DNA of 64,000 nucleotides, from contig JAACJM010000221.1 in the NCBI GenBank assembly GCA_013368315.1, positions 1 to 64,000 of the forward strand, written 5' to 3'. The notes below the pieces were generated by a model that saw only the letters and a program-made list of their open reading frames with translations, was not told the origin of the DNA and ran no database searches. The DNA comes from Tetrapyrgos nigripes (lineage: Eukaryota > Basidiomycota > Agaricomycetes > Agaricales > Campanellaceae). Of this stretch, positions 1-10,500 are shown one piece after another (the stretch's first letter is position 1; each line of letters opens with the position of its first letter). The position numbers were made by a program, and so were the translations under genes.

Positions 1-218
1 GGGAGGGTGTAACGCGTACTTCCTAATACGGACGACTATATAGTTTACATATCTATTCACACGCCTTCTAGTATATAAGCCACACTCGTAGTACTTAGAA
101 TCATCTATATTTCTTACCACCGCCTGTCGTGCTTGTACCTAGGAACATTTATAAAACCTGTTCTGGCTTAGGTCTTGAGCATTGGGCTCGGTGAGAATAC
201 TTGATCACACACCTTACA

Positions 219-637
219 TATTGCGAGCGAAAAGGTTGACACATCACACACAGAAAAGGCTCAAGACTCGACAAAGATACGCACCTGTTGTGCAGCTAAA
301 GCATTCTAATTTCCCCACAGAGCTCCATCCACGCTTTTAAAATGACCTTAGAAGGTTTAGAGGTCGCAACAGTGATGTGCAGAGAGCACCTCTCGATGAC
401 TTTTGACGGCTGCTGAGGGAAGGTAATGCGTCTGAAGTTTGTCATGCTGGTTAGTGGGGCCTGTGTCATGATGAAGGTCAACAGGGATGACGCGATGACA
501 TGTCAGTTGAAATGCCAATCATTTCTGAGCGCTGAGGTGGCGTGTGAAACTTAGAATCCGGGGAAAAGTTTGCTCCTCAATTGCGAGGTCGACATAAGTT
601 AACTCGGCCTAAAAGGACCTCGTAACTGCTCACCTCA
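219..637 (-). mobile_element. Non-autonomous Helitron, 5' portion
   Basis: Read on the minus strand, this stretch begins at 637 with TTACGAGGTCCTTTTAGGCC and continues GAGTTAACTTATGTCGACC. The same 5' terminus opens the 380-bp element at 63532. The first bases also match the ends of the two large Helitrons. The interior from 219 to about 560 matches 19621-20580. No 3' hairpin terminus is visible at the low-coordinate side, because similarity to the second copy stops near 219, so this copy looks 3'-truncated. It carries no convincing coding sequence. The boundary at 637 is supported because the flanking sequence (CAAAGC.GATCCTA) resumes the host unit seen at 57525. Confidence 0.6.
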
Positions 638-639
638 AA

Positions 640-2480
640 GCAGATCCTAGGTCAGAGAACCTGGTTATCATTTTAGATCTCTGAAATTTTTAAAAATAAT
701 ACAGCCTGGCCCGCCCAACGGTGTGCAGCAGTGAATTGCTTTCCATCGCCTGCACACTCGTTCAGATATTCTTGAATAAGACTTAGGAATAGCACATCCT
801 AAATCAGAATCATAATTTTGGTCCTTAGGTCACAGTTGAGCTGGTATCTGCGAGGTTGAGCATCTCATCAAGGGGTAAGTACTACAAATAGACAGGTACA
901 ATAGTGACTCCTTGCGGTAACTACAGGGTTGCGCCAGACGAGTGGCTATTGGTGATCCCGATTTCCGAGTTTTCCTACTATTGGTGTATGTAGTCTCGGT
1001 ACCAGACTGCTACGCAATGAGTTCCTTTTTGGGACGAAGTTCCGCGTAGTCAGTCTGGTACTGAGACTATGGTGTATGTGTTCTACGTACACGTCTAATC
1101 GGATCGGAATCTGAAAGAGAGACTAAGACGAATATTTGCACCAGATTTAGAACTTTGAACGACGCATCTGTCAATGATATCGACCGTTTTTCGTCTGTCC
1201 TGGCTTAATTTGACATTAACTTTTGCCTTGCAGCTTGCTTGGTCAGAGGGATTGATGGAACTGTCGCCTTGTCGCTTCTAAAATCAGCTGTGACCCGTAC
1301 TGACTACTTTATGATTCCTCTCGATTTCTCGTTCTACTACTGACTCAAAAAGCCTGATACTACATACTCAAACCGGCTTTTTTTCAAAGTTCGTGGGTCT
1401 CTCGGTCGGTCCAACTGTCCTCAGTAAGAGTTTAAGATATTTATTTGGGAATTTTGGCATCCAGCCATGGCATTCCGGTCACGAAAAAAAAAGATTCAGA
1501 TGGTTTTATTCCAGGGCCTTTAGATGTACTTAAATCTTTGAAATTACTGTGGCAAGACGCGTATGGTCGTCGGTCAACTAGGGATCTCAACTGTCCCGTA
1601 TACGGGTAAGCCTTCTTTGGGCTTGGTCCTCAATTTGACAAAGCCCAGGCACTACAAAACCAGGCCCAGGACTTCAAGCCAAGCCCAAGCCTGGACATCA
1701 CTAGTTATCAATGATGCGATGAAGCGTCCAGGTTCCTCTGACTATGTATGTACCTATCTAGAGCGGTGCACTTCCTATCCCCTATCAATAGTACGCTTGA
1801 TGAAACTCCACCGTAGTGTAATGATCGTACATTGACCATGTAGGTATTCTCGGCAGTTACAGATCTATTTTCATGCCAATTTCACTCAGGCTGACGGTTG
1901 AAGCTTGAAAGCATTAATGAAAATCCTGCTTCAGCACCAAAATTGTCCAACTAAAAGGATGCGAATTGATTTCAGTTCGAGGTCGCAGTTCACCGCTAGG
2001 TTATAAACAGTAGCGATGAAGCTTCCGGGTTCCTATCTATCGGACTACGGAGGTACCTATCAAAAGCAGTGCGCGTCCTATCCTATCAGGAGTAAGCTCA
2101 TACAGTAGATATTCTTGATATGACAGATCTCATCCATTGTCGTGTCAATTTGGCTGACGATTGGAGCTGTAAAGCATTCATTCTGCTTCAGCACCAAAAT
2201 TGTCCAACTAAAAAGATGAGAACTGGTTTTGAATGGGATAAGTCCACGCCTTTGTACTCTGAAATTCGGAGGAGTTTTATATAAGTATGGACCGCTGGTC
2301 ATGGGCCATACGACAGTGATATATGACCATCACAGTAAGAGAGGAGAAGGGGACATGCTTGTAAACTATAGTACAGATTTGAGCTTCTGAGTAGCAGATC
2401 CCCTAAAGCAACCAGAAAAGACGCTAGCGCAGGTGAGTATCAAATAAAGGTAGTCAGAAAGACAACTCACATACCCACCC
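640..2480. repeat. Host segmental duplication, non-coding left part (unit A)
   Basis: This stretch matches 57510-59300 closely and, from about 1860, also 20590-21200. I see no gene in it. Short open frames exist in each copy but are not conserved between copies. An imperfect internal direct repeat of about 280 bp (1713-1990 and 2014-2250) shares the string CTTCAGCACCAAAATTGTCC. The same doublet is present in the 57.5-kb copy. The stretch is useful as an empty-site control for insertions in the other copies. Confidence 0.7.
991..1069. mobile_element. 79-bp MITE with 9-bp target duplication
   Basis: The element starts TAGTCTCGGTACCAGACTG and ends CAGTCTGGTACTGAGACTA, giving a terminal inverted repeat of about 19-25 bp around a short centre. 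It is flanked by the direct repeat TGGTGTATG (982-990 and 1070-1078). The duplicated host copy near 57855 has this sequence once and lacks the element, so it is an insertion. A 9-bp duplication is typical of Mutator-like elements; an 8-bp hAT reading is also possible. Confidence 0.75.
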
Positions 2481-3480
2481 TTCAAGCCTGTGAAACATCC
2501 TCTCTTCATCCTCTATACGCACCGCAGACTTCACCCACAAGTCCCACCTATCTCCTCATCTACTAACTCTTGAGTCCTGATACGTCGGTCACTGTTTGAA
2601 CCCATTGAAAGTATTCGGCGTGGCTCGTCATAGTTCTTTCTTGGAACCAGAGGACGTGGCCGCAATACATCTCAAAAAATGGGCATTGCGAGAGTTGGAA
2701 ATGAGTTGGCAAAAGAGTCAGAGAAAAAAGAAGGTCCGACTCAAGTTCAACTCGGGACCAACATGTCGGCCGCTTTTTTCATGACGTCCGAGTCATGCCA
2801 ATGCGTCGACTCATCTCTCGCTTTTACCACCATGAACCTAGCTATCCATCCAACTCCAAGCTTCGAATTTGCTCTAAACATACTCCAGGTCAAGAAAAAC
2901 CATCAAGACCCAAGTTCGTGGAACGTGCAAGAACCAACCACCCAACTACCCAACGTCAGTCATAAGCTGATCGGCCTGACTGACTGACGATTACCTCTAC
3001 GCCAGAACCGGACCCAGAGCCAATGTGAGCAAGAAAACGAAACGAAACGAATACAAGCGAAACAAGTGAAGAGCAAATGCCAAATGCCAAAACCAACCCA
3101 ACCCAACGCCAACACCAGCGCCAAAAACGAAAAACGAAACACGAAAAACGAAAACAAGCACCACCAGATACCCGATACCACACCCCATTGTCCACCCCGT
3201 CCACCTCGTCAACTCCAAAAGTCTAAAGTCTACAATCCACAGTCCACAATGCGACACAACATACTGACACTGACCGACGATGACAAGACACAGAGATCGT
3301 AAAAGGAAACGAAATAGTGAAAAGAGAAAGAAGACGAAGACAAAACGGAGAATGAGAATGAGAAAAAAGACCCAAGAAGTCGAGACTGAAGACCGCGGAA
3401 AAGTAAAAGTAAAAGTAGTTAGAAGTTAAAGTACGCGAAATGAAACGAGTTCCGAAAAAGAAAAGCAGCATATAATCAGA
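2480..3480. other. Duplicated intergenic / 3' region, no supported gene
   Basis: The sequence matches 21190-22200 and 59290-60330. An open frame reading MKPLKVFGVAR runs for 99 codons in two of the copies (21327 and 59441). It is broken in this copy, and its differences are mostly amino-acid changing, so I do not call it a gene. Purine/pyrimidine-biased tracts at 3300-3470 are probably intron or 3' UTR of the minus-strand Ser/Thr-rich gene. Confidence 0.5.
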
Positions 3481-3485
3481 CTCAC

Positions 3486-4316
3486 CTCCACCTCCAACCG
3501 TATCCCGCATCTGATACATCTCTGCCCCTCGTCCACTCATGGGAGGCTGGCCATACACTCCATATGTCCTCTGCCTCGCGTCCATAGCCTCCTACTCCAC
3601 CTCCGCCTCCACCGCCTTCCCCTCCGTACCCCCCTTGTCCCCGCTCCAACACCTTCATAACCCGTTTCATATTCATAACTCCCCCCATACCCCCTCCACC
3701 ATATCCATACGGACCACCCCCATCTAAATACTCCCTCGGAACCCCACAGTCCCCGTATCCCTCGCTTCCCTCGCCGCCTCTGCAATCTCTCGATCCCAAG
3801 CTTTAACTCGACGTTCGCGGATGGTGGTGGTGATGATTAGGACGAGAGCGACGAGTGAGACGAGTCCTACGGCTATGAATGTACCGGCGACGGCGGCTGT
3901 GTTGTGGAAGAAGCTGAGTGGAAGATGGAAAGAGTAAGTGTGTTTTGTTAGCATTGGATTTAAGAAAGTTGGGTTTGTCGAAAAGAAGGATGAAAGACGA
4001 AAGATGAAAGCAAGTGAGGACACTGAAATCCATGCCAATCAAGCGTCCAACAAAAACGAGACGCATCCACTCAACGCAAAGACAAACGGACAGAAAGAAA
4101 GGGGTTTGCGTTTCGCGTCTGCGTCCGGGAGGGGGAGGGGGAGGGGGAGGGGGGTGATGGGAAAAGAAAGGAAAAACAACACCACCCACCCACTATTATC
4201 ACTCTCCTTCGTCTGACTTGGCCCAGCCCCACTTCCTGTCCCAGTCAACGAAGGCGCCACTACCGTCACCACCGTTATCGTCTGTCCTCCACTCCCCGTC
4301 GTAACCAAAGGGTCGA
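3486..4316 (-). pseudogene. Ser/Thr-rich single-pass membrane protein, copy A (broken)
   Basis: Minus-strand remnants of a fungal surface protein are visible. The 5' piece (about 4316-4203) encodes TTGSGGQT.TVVTVV, a Thr-rich stalk end. After an intron of about 300 nt ending CACAACACAG, an exon (3897-3486) encodes a membrane segment (AVAGTFIAVGLVSLVALVL), a basic stop-transfer stretch, then a Gly/Tyr-rich cytoplasmic tail. Compared with copies B-D, the whole Ser/Thr repeat region is missing (junction near 4312). One G is also lost before EYLDGGGPYGYGG, shifting the frame. The likely role, by family resemblance, is a plasma-membrane or cell-wall anchored protein; no enzymatic domain is seen. 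Confidence 0.6.
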
Positions 4317-4526
4317 CCGCCCACCGGTTAACGGCAACCGGCAAGTATCTCCGTCTACATCCGTGCGTCGCGTGGGCCCGCCACGCCACACATCACACAT
4401 CATAATGCACTCGAAACACCACTTTGGTTCAGGTCTAGGGCGACAAAAATGGTCTAGAATGGCTGGGGTGCGTAAAACGAGGGGATTTTGCTGACTTGAG
4501 AGAGTACTAAGTACTTTAATGAAGGA

Positions 4527-4566
4527 GCTGTGGGCCACCGCTTCGCGTGGCAGTAACGAGGCCCAA
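4527..4566 (-). repeat. Helitron A 3' terminal hairpin and subterminal inverted repeat
   Basis: On the minus strand the block reads TGGGCCTCGTTACTGCCACG followed by CGAAGCGGTGGCCCA. GCCACGC pairs with GCGGTGGC to make a short hairpin, and GGGCCTCGTTA is the inverted counterpart of the 5' end TTACGAGGCCC. Related blocks occur at 46823-46857, 47013-47048, 19265-19305 and 63863-63903. It is probably the termination signal for rolling-circle transfer. Confidence 0.75.
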
Positions 4567-4577
4567 GTAATCAGGTT

Positions 4578-7500
4578 TCAACCAACTTTAATGTAGAGCA
4601 ATGTTGCTGCCTTTCTACCTTCATAATATGATATCATTTCATTCTCACTAATTTGGGAGCTAACTTTTTGAGGAAAGCCATTTTTCATACCATCATAGAT
4701 GTAATCTCCTGTATCACTGATTATTCTTAGAATAAAATGTCTGTCCCCAAAATAGATGACTGCTTTCAGATGGTATACTCTTTGCTGCTGATTAACTGTG
4801 AGATTAACAATCTTATCAACCTGTGTTGAGACATTTATTGGAATATAAAGTAAGAAAAATTCTGGGAATCTGATAAATTCAACAATTGTCTGAAGCTCAG
4901 TATGACAGGTTTGGCAGTTCCATCCAAAAAGCTGGGTGTAATTGTCCAACCATTCCTGAGTGGAATGATATGCACGTGTTGAAGTGTATAAAAGCATATT
5001 GTTTCTATTCTTCCAAGGCTTGAAAGTATGGTCATTACTACATATAACCCTTCGTTTAGAAAAGGGCATATCTGATTGAGTCAGTTGAAGTAGGACTTCA
5101 CTAGCATCTGCATACTCACCGTATGGAAAGGCTTCAGGATCGATGTGATGGAGACCCAGTCTTAAGCTTTCTCTGCAAGGTGCAAGGTCAACAACATTAG
5201 ACTGAAAGGCACTAGCCAACTCTGTGGAGAGTATTTGTGTAAAATGAGATGCTTCTATTTGAAATTTTTCTGAATAATTTGAGTGTAAATAGTAAAGTAA
5301 CATTATAGCAGAATCATAGGCACAGCTATTATTGGACCAGTTTAAGAAAGAAAGTAGCTGGGTAGATTCAGTAGAAATATTCTTATCTTCTTTAAGCTTC
5401 TTCAAAGGAATGTCATTAATTACTTCTTCAGACCTACTTTTCCTTTTGAGACTTGAAGTTGATACATTAGTTACAGCTCCTAGTGCTGGTTTGAAATTAC
5501 CTCTCAGTTGTGTAGATTTCTTCTGTTGATGTATTTTATCATCAGCAATGATCTGCCATGTTTCTCCAGACTCAAAAGTGTCAGGTAAAGGATCACTATC
5601 ATTCCACACAATAGATTTGTGTGCAAAAGCAGGTACAAAGTTTTTACCTTTTATAGTGTGGAAAGATTTAATCAGCATTGAACGTCGATCACCTGAGACT
5701 GAGGCTGATAATAGGCCTAAATGTTTAAGTTTACTTATTTCATCTAAGATTTCTAGCTCTCTCAATTCCTGTCTATATCCCCCTTTGTTTTTCAGGCCTC
5801 CTGTAAGAAGACTTCCATTGAATCCTTGAAGGACTAATGTTTGGTCAGCACAGAAGCTGCGTGATAATGCAGTATATATAGCTCGGAAATCTCTGCTATT
5901 ATTAATGTCAACCACATTCCAATTTCTTGTTTTGCCTTGAGATGCAAAATCTGTCATAGCAAAATTGGGAAGTACTTCAACTTGAGTACGGGATATGGCA
6001 ATTTGGGAATCATCTGAAAGTTTGCATTCAATTCTGACAGTATTTCGAGTTATTGGTACTACATTTTCAGGAAGACCCTCAAATTGAATTGGAGATGGAG
6101 GTTTAGGGGGGTTATGTAGTTTAATAAAAAGAACATCTAAGACAGGCTTGCCATGCTTGCCCACTTTCTCTTTCCAGCTATGGACATGCCCTTCTTGTCC
6201 CTTAGTAATACAGAGTTCAGTAGCACTGTTATATCTAATCATGACAGGCATTCCTAGACATAGATCCAGTCTACCAGGGATTTGTCTATCATTATAAGAA
6301 TGGGGTTGAGTCCATAACTCATGTTGAACTTTATTATTGACTTTGAATCTCTTTGACTTGCGTCTTTTTCTATGCTGTTTTTCATTTTCTGGAATATCTT
6401 CCAGAACAACCTGTTCATCTTCTGAATAAAAAGACATCAACGTCTGTCCTGTTTCAGCAGCAAAGCGTTCTGTTCCAAGCTTGTTAGCTACATCTTTATG
6501 TTTATTATAAGTAAGAATAATAGGAGTATTACGGAAATTTTTATTTCTGAGTGACTTGCTAGGCTCATTAGGGTTTGATATTAGTGTTCGCAAAAAAGCA
6601 ATATCTTCTGAGGTACATGAATTATACCGCATATTCTCCAGAGCCTTTCGATAATTATCATATTTTTCCGATGTTTCAGTTTGTCTCATGTTTTTTCTAA
6701 GCATTACAACTGTAGTTACTTGATGCCAGAGATGCTGGCCTATAGCACTTTCTTGATCTGCTCTTGATTTTGGTGAGTGACCAATAGAATGACTGTACAA
6801 TGCTACACTTTCACCACCTATAGCAGGGGGCAGCTGACCAAAGTCACCAGCAAAAATCATGTTCATTCCTCCAAAAGGAAGATGAGGCATGCTTAAAGCA
6901 AGGGCTAACTTTGCACTGATCTTGTACATGTCTTTACATGACAACATTGAAACTTCATCAAGAAATATGTAGTTGACACCTTCCAACTGGGAGCAGATCT
7001 GTGGAATAGATGTTGAATGATTCTCTCCTTCTGGTTTTGAGTTGATACCAAACATATAATGATATGTTGATCCTGCTAGTAGTGCAGCTGCATTTCCAGT
7101 CGGTGCAACAACTAGCATACGGTGTGACTCTTTTCTCTCTGCAAAGAACTTGCGTAGAGCATGCAATACAGTTGATTTACCAGTGCCACCCATTCCACCT
7201 ATATACATCTTTAACTGCTGAGGGCAGGGGCTGACTGCATGATTTGCTATGATTCTGAATGCTCTCTCTTGCTCTGCATTATCCTGGAATTGGAACTCAT
7301 TTGCTATCTGATCAATCAGATTCTGAGTGTGGCCTTGTCTTGTCCTTTGCTCAAATGCAGTTTTATCTAGTATTTCTACTTGTTCAGGAAATGGGTTTTT
7401 AAATTTATTATTGGATTTCTGGTCTGCACCTGATCTATGTCTTTTATCAAGTATATCTTGCCTCATTTTGTTGATTTGAAGTTTCCAGCCATGTGCACTT

Positions 7501-10500
7501 TTATCAATTTGCGGCTGACATGCTGGAGGAATCAATGATTTTTGGTCATGTAAAGTGTCAGTCCATCCCATATCTACCAAAAGCTCCTTCATTTTGTTCA
7601 TCTCCTCCTGCCTTCGCCTTTCAAATGGTCCAGACTCTCCATTAAGTGGATCAGCTAAAGTGTCAAGTAAATCAGAGTCAATGCCATCATCATACTCTGG
7701 AAGATAGGGATCCTGGATCTTCTCACTCATTGCTCTTCTCTGTGCATTGTAGTCATCTCTGGAATCTAAGCACTCATAACGAACTTGAAAATTCTTGAGA
7801 ATCTGCTCCTGTTGAGATGTGAATTGAAAGTTATCAAATGCATCATCCCAGGTCTGATCTTTATTTTTTAAATCTTTACCAGCTCTCCAGGGTTTAAACA
7901 GTGTTAGCATTACAGTACAATAATATTCACGGTTGCCTTTATCAGCTCTAGGTAATGTACCTCCAATAAAGTTTGGAACAAGTCGCTTATCATCTGATAC
8001 AACCTTTAATGCATGTGAGTCAGCCAGAGGATGGCCATGAACAAATGGAAACACATTTCTTGCCAATTTTTCCTTGGAAACTGGCTTTGGGCCTTGAGGA
8101 TATTTACGTGTACTCAGTTCATTATCAGATTCAAAACCTGCATCAGACCCTGAATCTGAAACATTACTTTCAGTATCTGAGTCTGCATCATTGAATGACA
8201 TGCCTGGTAATTGCTCTGCATTGTCACATACATCTTTCTTAGTAGAAACTTTGAGTCTTTCACATCGCTGCACCCAATCGTAAAGACACATTTGTTCAAG
8301 ATGTAAGGGGCGGTATATATAATCATAAACTTGTGAGAGTGCAACTACACCATTGCGCTTCCTTAGAAGAATTACTTTATCTTTCATAGAACATGAGTTC
8401 TCATCAGAAATAGTCCAGCATTTTTGAACCTCATTTACATAGTTTTTCCAGTAGAAGGATTTGAACTTATGGCTGGTATAGTGGTCTGGATTGTCTAGCA
8501 GATACATGCAAATCATTGGAGCTCCCAATTCCATTTTGACTGATAATAAATTTACCATTTGTGTTACTAATTTTCTTACTTTCTCTTGCCGACTCAATGG
8601 TCCATTTAACATTTCAGAATTTCTTTCAAGCACTGACTTTATGACATCAAAAATTACATGAGTATTCAAACTCCATTTTGTGATATAATTTGTCACATAG
8701 TATACAACAGCTTTGATTGCGGTTCCAGACAGTAGGGAAGTCACATCTGAGTTGCATCTAAGTAGATAAGTCATGGTAGGATTATAAGTATTAATCCAAG
8801 GCTCATGTTTCTGCATCTTTAGGTAACCTGTCTCCTGGTCAACCTGAGTTGTCTCCACAAATTGACGTGGAAATCTTGCACTACATGTACCATACTTATT
8901 ATCAAGACAGCCAAAATAATCTTTGTTCTTTTTACGCTTGCCATCCTTTCCCATGGTTGACTTGCATTTATGGATGTGAGTGCGAGATACAATGTCATCC
9001 ACTTCATCTTTATAATGATTCCACCATTGTTCAATAGATAAGCAAGTCTCACAGCTCTCCTTGAAACTGCATTTATGGTTGACTGGTTTTGGTGGCTCTG
9101 CAGGGAGTGAATAAAGTGGATTAACATAATCTTCTGATTGGGCTCTGAGCCTGACATTTTCTTCAACACTTTCTTGATTTCCTGTCATGAAATTACCAGT
9201 ATGTGCACTTTCAAGATATTCAACAATTCTCTTTTGAAAGTCACTGTTTGGATCCAGGATTGCATCTCTTATCTCTTGGGGAGATTTGGAAAAGGCAATC
9301 CAAAGAAGCATGTGCAAGTGAAGTGTCAGTCTACCTTGCTGCTCTACAGTACCATAATATGCACTTGTCTTGCCAAAAAGACCGTCATGATCACTATCAA
9401 CACCTAATATATGCTTTATAAACATCCTCACCATAAAATCAAAGAACTTAGCCCCAGAAACTGGATTTCTGATTACTTGTCGGGTCCTGTCATCATCTGG
9501 TAAATTTAGACATGGTTGAAACTTCTCATCTGTACCTGCATGGTATAGACAGAGTGGATGAGTTGTGTCTGAGGGAGCAAAGGTGATATACCAGGATGGT
9601 GCACCTAAATATGCAATCAGTGACCATAACTCATTTCTAAGATATTTTTTGCTAGTCATGGACCCTTTCACCCCACCACCAACATGATCCAGATCTTGAA
9701 TGACAGAAAAGCAAGTCTTTTCATCCTCTGTCTCAGGATGTACTATTTCACCTTTATCAAGTCTTTGTATAATATTATTCAATACTGCTTGATTAATATT
9801 GAGTATGCGGTCAGCAATTGCTGGAAATGATTGAAGCTCAGTCATTGCAAAGCCATTATGGGTTGCTGCTTTTATTTGCTCATGGGAAAATGCAATAAAT
9901 GGAAAAGTGATGTCAGTTTCAAAACGTTTATCATGATAATTGAGTAGGAATTTTTTATGGGCTTTCTCTCCAAATTGTGGAATATCATTCATTTCAAAGC
10001 CTCCTAGGCCATATGGAAACAGCCATGGGAAAATTGAGGGGTATAATTTTGGATTTCTGAAGATTGTTGAGCTATCTTTACTGTGACCCACTGCCAAAAA
10101 TTTACCTTGTGAATTTAAATGTGCCAGTGCTTTTGCTTTCTGTGATTCCACAGTTTCATTTTGAAGGTTTTGACCAGTAAGCCCATGCACCACAAAAGGA
10201 ACTTCACCCTGTTCAGTTCCAATTTCTGGTTCATTATCATGTACACTTGTCCCTTCTGGAACTCTGTTTCCTTCACTAGCTGTTGGTTTCCATTCTACTG
10301 ACACAGGTGGCAAATCTTCTGAGTACTGATTAAGATTCTCTAATGAAATATTTAATTCATGATAAGCTGGGTGATTTAATTTTAACCATGTCAATGCATT
10401 ATAAACATACTTTCGTCGTACTAACATTGGCGTTCTCTGATAATCTTTTTCAGTTGGTTTGCATGGTCCAGTAAACATAATCGCTAGCACTTCATCTAGG

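Noticed and set aside
3223..4216. Multiple Gly-, Pro- or Phe-rich open frames on both strands
   Set aside because: They are shadows or intron readings of the low-complexity exons of the Ser/Thr-rich gene; only the frame matching the EYLDGGGPYGYGG...QPPM tail is conserved between copies.
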